Source of the DNA: Linanthus parryae
Taxonomy: Eukaryota; Streptophyta; Magnoliopsida; Ericales; Polemoniaceae
Length of the DNA stretch: 64,000 nt
Direction of reading: 5' to 3'
Assembly (NCBI GenBank): GCA_023055425.1
Contig: JALGPY010000003.1
Coordinates: forward strand, 52,251,891-52,315,890
The position numbers and the translations under genes were made by a program. Below the pieces are notes generated by a model that searched no databases, was not told the DNA's origin, and saw nothing but the letters and a program-made list of their open reading frames with translations. Within the stretch, counting starts at the first letter, position 1; every line of letters starts with the position of its first letter. Positions 57,882-64,000 of this stretch are shown here, piece after piece.

Positions 57882-60800
57882 ATGGATCCCATTGATGAAT
57901 CCGTTTCTCCTTCAAAAATCACAATGGATGTTTGTGATGAAGTGAACAAGTCCATTACAATGGATGTTGAAGAAAGTGGGCATGTCTCTGAAACTACAGA
58001 GGTTCCTCCGGCGACCACCGAAGCCCAAAATGAAGAGGAAATCGATGCAACTCCGGAGACCTCCATACCGGAGAGTAAAGATGAAAACCCAGATCTAACT
58101 GCGAACCCGACTGTAGATACTTCAAGCGCTGTAGAAACTGAAGAAATCGAAGAGACAATCGGAGTACCAGATAACAACAAAGAGCAGGAAGACATCATCC
58201 AAGGCGTGGAAGAAACTGAAGAGACTCAAAAACCAGTGGATCAAATTGATGAAACTCAGGACAGAGGCGTGGAAGAAACTGAAGAGATTCAAAAACCAGT
58301 GGATCAAATTGATGAAACTCAGGACACAACCGGTGCACTAGCCACAGGTATTCCAACTTCTGAACTTGCTTTGTGTGTTTTTGATGGATTGAAACCCACC
58401 GGTGACCAATTACCGCCGAATTTAGGGTCTGGAGAAGGTGATAATGTGGAGAAACCACAGGAAGTTCACAAAGAAAACCCTACCCCAGCCCCAAAATCCC
58501 AAACTGAAACCGAAGAAGGTAGCCGCAAAAGCCCTAGACTGAAGAGAAGGCTGGACTTCAACAAAGAACAAGTGAAACCAAAGAGGAAACAGAGAAAGCA
58601 AGCAAAACCAACCAGGGTAGTAATACAACAGACAGAAACCAAGAAAACAGAGAAGAAGAGGAAGGAAACAGAGAAGAAGAGGAAGGAAAGAGACCCAAGC
58701 CCACATGAGGATATTGACCACACTGAAGAGGTTGCTCTGGAACTGTACATGTGAGTTATTTCATATCCGTTCAAAGTTTCTGTCTGAAAGTTATGAATTG
58801 TTGTCTAGATCGTTCAAAATTCTATCCACCTTATGTATCCTGTTTGGTTGGTCCAATTGTGAATACTGTAGATCTATAATATTCTTAGAGCATACTAAAA
58901 AGTTTACATTTATATCCAACATTTGTATCCTGTTTGGTTGGTCCAATTCTGCACACTGTAGCTCTATAGTCTTCTCAGAGCATACTACATATTTTACATT
59001 TCTATCCATCATTTGTATCCTTCAAACAATTCATCGTCTGTTTTAAACTGTGTTCTATGAGTTTTACTAGGAAGTTGTTTGTGCAGCTAGAGTAGGAAAC
59101 ACAATTATAAACTGAGGAAGGATGGACAGCCGAACAAGAGTCAAAGAAATTCAATGATTCGGGAATGGAATGTAATGGATGAGTATGCAAAGCAAGAATG
59201 GGTGGAAGAGGCTGAAAGAAAGATGCAAGAGGATGCAGCATCCACTGGGACAGAAAGTGGTGATGACTACAGGGTGGAACCAAGATCCACTTCAAAACAA
59301 AAGGAACATGAGGATGCTGAGTACAATGAGGCAGTAGCACCACCACAAGAAACAGCACCACAAAAGGAAACTGTGCCACAAAGAGAAACAGCACCACAGC
59401 AAGAATCATCTACTGGAGCTACTAGAGCATTCATCCGATTTCGGTGAGTTCCACTTCTATCCACAACCTAGATTGTTTTAAGTATTGTGCTTTAAGTTGT
59501 TGTTTGACATTGTGACTTGAATGTATTAGATTTCTATCTGAATTACAAACATATCTTTCCATCTCTGAACTTGTTTTAAACTGTCTTGAAGGCTTTAAGT
59601 TGTTGTTTGACAGTGTGGCTTGAATGTATTAGATTTCTATCTGAATTACAAACATATCTTTCCATCTCTGAACTTGTTTTAAACTGTCTTGAAGGCTTTA
59701 AGTTGTTGTTTGACAGTGTGGCTTGAATTTATTAGATTTCTATCTGAATTAGAAACATATCTTTCCATCTCTGAACTTGTTTTAAACTGTCTTGAAGGCT
59801 TTAAGTTGTTGTTTGACAGTGTGATTTGAATGTATTAGATTTCTATCTGATTTAGAAACATATCTTTCTATCTCTGAACTTGTTTTAAACTGTCTTGAAG
59901 GATGGAGAGGATTGACTACTACAAGAATGTTGAGGGTATTGATTCAATTACAAAAGACATTACAGACAAGATGAGGGAAGACTGGTTTTCCATGACTGAG
60001 GACCAAAGGGACATATACGTTAAAGAAGCAGGTCAAGAGAGGAAGAGAAGAGAAATTTTAGAGGAGCAAGGAGTCCTACAGGCCAAGCCAAAGAGAGTTT
60101 CAAAAAAGGCAAGAGTGGTAGAAAGGTTGAAGGAGAGGGAAGTTGTGGCAAAAGAAGGACATAAAAAGAAGGGTGGGAAAAAAGAGAGGTGGCAGAGTTA
60201 TATGTCCCTTCCAAAGATTCGCGATCTCTACCATGGAATGACTGATGAGCAGAAGGAATGGATTGAGAAGATAGGACTTGGGGGGCCAAGGCATTTGGAC
60301 ATTTTGTATACACCTGAACCTTTCAATGCTTTCATATACGATGCCTACGACCCTGCCACACAATCTATCTCTGCCCATGGTCGGGAGTACAGAATCACGG
60401 ATGAGACAGTTGGCTGGTTGCTTGGGGTGAGTACCACAAGGGAAATTCATGAAAAAGAGGAATCCGATGTGATTTCAAAGAAGTTGGCCCGTGAGCTTGA
60501 CCTCACTAAGGCATGCACAAATGTCACTGACTACTTTCCCTGGTTGCTGAAAGATGAGAATAAGATACTAAGTGATGAGTGGAAGAGGAGGGCAGTGGTG
60601 TTCATTTTGGCATGTTTTGGGATGCCCAACACAAGACTCGGAGTCAGAAACACACTGGTTCAGTATGTCATGGATCTGGAGAGGCTGGAAAATGTTAACT
60701 GGGCAGGTACTTGGCTCCAGTTCCTTAAAGCTCAGCACACTCCGGTGAAATTGAAGGAGGCAATCCGAGGGGCTGGTTGCTTGTTGATACCAATGGTAAC

Positions 60801-63215
60801 TGTCCATTTTACTTGTACATCTGTCTGTTTATAATATCTATCCAAATGTATAACAAATCTGTTTGCATGTGCAGATGGTGTACTTGGAGAAGTTCGTTCC
60901 AAAGCACCACAAACACCCTAAAGGATGTGAAGATGCAGAGACAAGGCCTAGACTGAAGCTATGGGACACTGACAACCTGAATTCCAGATGGAAGTTTGTA
61001 CAAAAGTACATGAGTACAGTAAGACCTGTTACTATATCAATCTACTCCATGTGGTTTAAATTTCTATCTGGAAATACATATCTGATATCCCTGTTTTTTT
61101 GAACAATGCAGCTGGAGTTGCTTCCACTACCACACAACAAAGATGATTTCAAACCTGATTTCAGCAAAAAAGAGCAGTGGGATGAGGTCATGTTAATGGT
61201 CAATGAACAAATTGGAAGCGTTGTCGAACAGGCCGTGCAGAGGGTACTAGAGAAGAGGTTGGGTAAGCAAATGCAGTATGCAGAGGAGGAAGAAGAACAT
61301 GAAGAGGAGGAACAACAAAATGATGGAAATTCAAGAGAGGGCAGACAACAAGAATCCGAAGGCCACGCCGAAATTGACCCAGAAGAGCCACAACAGCACG
61401 GTACTGTAGATACCACAGCTACAAGTCCATTCAAACCTGTAGAAGTTTCAGAAGAGAACACATCAATGGTTTGCAACAATTTGATAAGTTATATGTCTAT
61501 CCATCTAATGTGTCATATTGTCATGTTTTGATTTCTATCCATATGTTTCTTATTGCAGGCAGCATCCAACAAGCTTCCACCCAAGTCTCCAATACAAGTA
61601 TCTTCAACTCCCACCATGCCTGGTCATCCATCACCAAAGGTTTTCCCACCCATCAGGCCTGCTCATGGATCACCTAAGGTGCCAGCTCCTCCCATCGGAA
61701 AGAATACTGTCAGTCCATCGAACAGAGGAGGGAGAGGGAGAGGGAGAGGTAGAGGAAGAGGAAGAGGAGGGGAGAGGGAAACAGTAAAGGGCCCAAAGAG
61801 AACCTCGGAGAGAGTACGGATGCAGGGCACGTTTGATGTTGTGCTGCCAATCATGCCGGAAGTAGAAGACTGCTGGTTGCATTTCTACATTAGCCGTCAG
61901 GCTGTTGAGGGCATGAATGAGAAGCCGGAACTAAGGACTCCATTTCAATAGTAAGTACCCTTTCTCTACATTAAAATGTTTGTGATTGATCAATCTCATT
62001 GTTTATTTATAAATGGAATGGCTCATCGTTTATTAAATGGAACGTACCCTTTCTCTACAGTAACCAAATTGTTAATATAAATGGAGTGGCTAGTATAGCA
62101 TGGGATTATTCATGGCAGCTGGAGGCTCCTACCTTCTTAGGAGATACGGTAAATGAATAAATAATCTTTACTTTATGTTCTATTTTCAAAATGAATGTTA
62201 TGTTGTAAAATTAGAACGTTAACAGAACTGTTTGATTGTTTTAAAATTTTATCCAAAATTGTATCCATTCAATCTGCAGATGATCGACTGCATGTCCCAC
62301 ATCCTCCACCTCCGAGAGAAATTTAGGACTGATGAGGAAAAGAAGATATGGTTCTTTCCATGCATGTATGCTGTAAGTAATTAAAACACTGGAATCATTG
62401 CACTTAATTTCGTCGTTGATTGATCAATACTACATTTCTTTAATGCGGTCATTTTCATGCACAGCCATTGGGTCAGAAGAATGCAAATGGTGGGATAAAT
62501 CCGATATACATGGGGGACATGAACTCAATGTCTATGGTAAGCGTTACGTCCTAGTCCTCCAAGTGTCAATAAGAAGGGCATTTTTGACTTGGTTTGTTCT
62601 TTGGCTTATGTACAGGTTTCTATTCCCCTCAACATCCACGACACGCATTACTTTCTCATGGTATTGCACTTTATTGAGCAAAAAGTGTACATCCTTGATC
62701 CGATGTCGAGGTACATTTACCTACCCGATGCCATTCGTGAGAAGCTTGTACAAATGCACACAAATTTCAGCATATCCCTGCCAGAATATAGAGATGTTCA
62801 TGACATCAGAAAGTGGGAGATTGTTTGGACAAAGCCTGACATTCCAAGGCAACGTAACAAGTAATGTCTTCATACTAATACTTCAATCTATGTTGTTTAC
62901 ATTTTTATCCAATTGTTCTGTAATGCTACTTACTTTCCTTTTTCCAGCCATGACTGTGGAGCGTACGTGTCCTTCTACATGGCAAATCTGAGGGAGCTGA
63001 TCCCAGACCCTGTTCGGAGGATAAAGATCAATGAAAAATACATAAGAATCTGGCTCGCCAATGAAATTGGCCGTTCCGAGTTCAACGACCTCCGACGGGA
63101 CCTTCTTGATGCTGTGGACAGATTCAAGTATGAGGAAAACAATGAGGACTTATTTGCCAGAAAGTACAAGGACATACCTACGGTCTATTCAGCCTTTAAG
63201 AATCGTTACTTTTGA
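57882..63215 (+). pseudogene. Ulp1/C48-type protease gene of the MULE, copy 2, probable nonsense mutation
   Basis: Same 11-exon layout as copy 1 (exon 1 57882-58750, exon 2 59087-59443, exon 3 from 59901, last exon ending 63215). Exon 1 is 10 codons longer: it retains an 18-codon segment (starting PQEVHKENPTPAP) missing from copy 1 but has one fewer ETEKKRK unit. Two substitutions after the exon 2 acceptor turn the copy 1 CAA codon into TAG (59088-59090), directly after the splice junction. Unless another acceptor is used, the protein stops after about 290 residues and loses the protease domain. The triad residues (THYF, ILDPM, HDCGAYV) are otherwise intact. The next residue but one after AYV differs (Ser for Cys), not at the active site. 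Confidence 0.8.
59489..59900. repeat. 103-bp tandem repeat, four units, in intron 2
   Basis: Units start at 59489, 59592, 59695 and 59798 and end at the exon 3 acceptor; two units fewer than in copy 1. Confidence 0.95.
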
Positions 63216-63910
63216 GTAGTCCATGACAAATATGTGATTTGGTGTTGTTTTGAAAACAATTTAACTTATGTCTGTTTGTTTGAGAATGTTGACAATGAGG
63301 GTGGTGAATCTTTCTGGGGATGTAACAGTTGTGTGATTGAGGTTCCAAAAACTCTATTTTTGTCCATGTCAACTACATTGTATGCTACCTGTTTCTAAAT
63401 CTCGTCTGTATGTTTTGGATTGTTATCTGCATTTTTTGTTTGTGTTTGTTTGTTTGACATAAATAAAGCCTGTGTGTTTTGGATTTTTACCTGTTTATGT
63501 ATGTTTGTTTGACAATGAGGGTGGTGACTCTTTCTGTGGCTGTAATAGTTGTGTGGTTGTGGTTTCAAAACCATGAACTTAACTATTTTTGTTCATGTGA
63601 ACTACATTACAGTCTACCTGTTCATAAATATTATCTGTGTGTTTTGGATTTCTATCTACATTTTGGTCAAATCTGTTTCCCAGTCGTGACCACATTCACT
63701 GATTCCTTTACTTTGTTAATCAGCATATACTTTGGTAACAGTGTAGTCAAACCTGTATTTATGAACCCTTTACTCCACATTTATGTCCAACAACAAACCA
63801 CCCTTCCCTTCTCCTACTTATGCACCCAACCACTCTTGCACAAGCACACCTGCCATTTGCTCTCCACCATCTTCTCCTCCTCCAAATATCCCCAAATTCT
63901 CATCACCACC

Positions 63911-64000
63911 ATGTCACATACCTCATTCAGCTCCTCCTCTAACCAATACCGTCGTAACCCCGAGTATGGACCAAGGTATTGTAACTGTGGAAGGATACGA
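63911..64000 (+). CDS. GRF-type zinc-finger protein, copy 2 (cut by window end)
   Basis: The first 30 codons, identical in reading to copy 1 (MSHTSFSSSSNQY onward, through YCNCGRI). The finger core and membrane anchor lie beyond the window. Confidence 0.7.
   Translation, partial: MSHTSFSSSSNQYRRNPEYGPRYCNCGRIR

Larger units (their letters stand above)
53968..64000. mobile_element. Mutator-like element with Ulp1 and GRF cargo, copy 2 (right end outside window)
   Basis: Starts with the same GGGTCTGTCTAGAGTACGTCC as copy 1 and is collinear with it throughout, offset about 19,250 bp in the left half and 19,072 bp in the right half. The difference is mostly two fewer 103-bp units, partly offset by extra coding sequence in protease exon 1. 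The window stops at the equivalent of 44928 in copy 1. Same orientation as copy 1. Confidence 0.93.

Overview
The window is nuclear DNA from a flowering plant, probably a eudicot. It has spliced genes with GT-AG introns, an Arabidopsis-type (CCCTAAA)n tract, and plant-specific transposons of nearly every class (MULE, CACTA, hAT, PIF/Tourist, Stowaway, Helitron, Copia, L1, SINE, TRIM). I cannot name the species. There is no convincing intact housekeeping gene; almost everything recognisable is a transposon or a host gene broken by one.

Layout. 1-9.0 kb: AT-rich, no confident gene; a dispersed repeat starting TGTAACACCCCC (4.71-5.73 kb; second copy 17.83-18.77 kb), a possible first exon (about 6.5 kb) and one CACTA-like end (8.06 kb). 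9.28-9.89 kb: a Copia RNase H remnant. 10.19-16.48 kb: an F-box/FBD gene inactivated by a TRIM retrotransposon in its first exon; its last intron holds a Helitron and a PIF/Tourist-like element that itself contains a 5'-truncated L1 LINE. 16.96 kb: a tRNA-derived SINE. 19.3-19.6 kb: an L1 ORF1 fragment. 20.60-23.57 kb: a bounded CACTA element with TSD ACA. 24.19-25.11 kb: another Copia remnant. 27.0-47.3 kb: a large palindrome whose two arms each carry a decayed PDS5-like cohesin-cofactor gene; the right arm is interrupted by MULE copy 1, the left arm by a hAT MITE and a Stowaway MITE. 48.75-52.02 kb: a second palindrome with head-to-head copies of a small acidic protein of unknown function, followed by more LTR-like units. 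53.97 kb to the window end: MULE copy 2.

The centrepiece is a pair of nearly identical large Mutator-like elements. Copy 1 is complete (34720-45580, 10,861 bp) with a 9-bp target duplication; copy 2 starts at 53968 and runs off the window about 0.65 kb before its expected end. Each encodes, on the minus strand, a four-exon FAR1-like MURA transposase (DDE, SWIM and CCHC zinc knuckle), and divergently on the plus strand an 11-exon protein of about 1,250 residues ending in a Ulp1/C48 cysteine-protease domain. A third plus-strand gene encodes a small GRF-zinc-finger protein with a C-terminal membrane anchor. Copy 1 has frameshifts in the transposase but an open protease gene; copy 2 has an open transposase but an apparent stop at the start of protease exon 2, so the two copies are potentially complementary. 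The noncoding parts carry a dispersed GGATARAAAYGYAAAG-like motif in inverted orientation at the two ends and through introns, a 103-bp tandem array in one intron (6 versus 4 units), and telomere-like repeats between the divergent genes.
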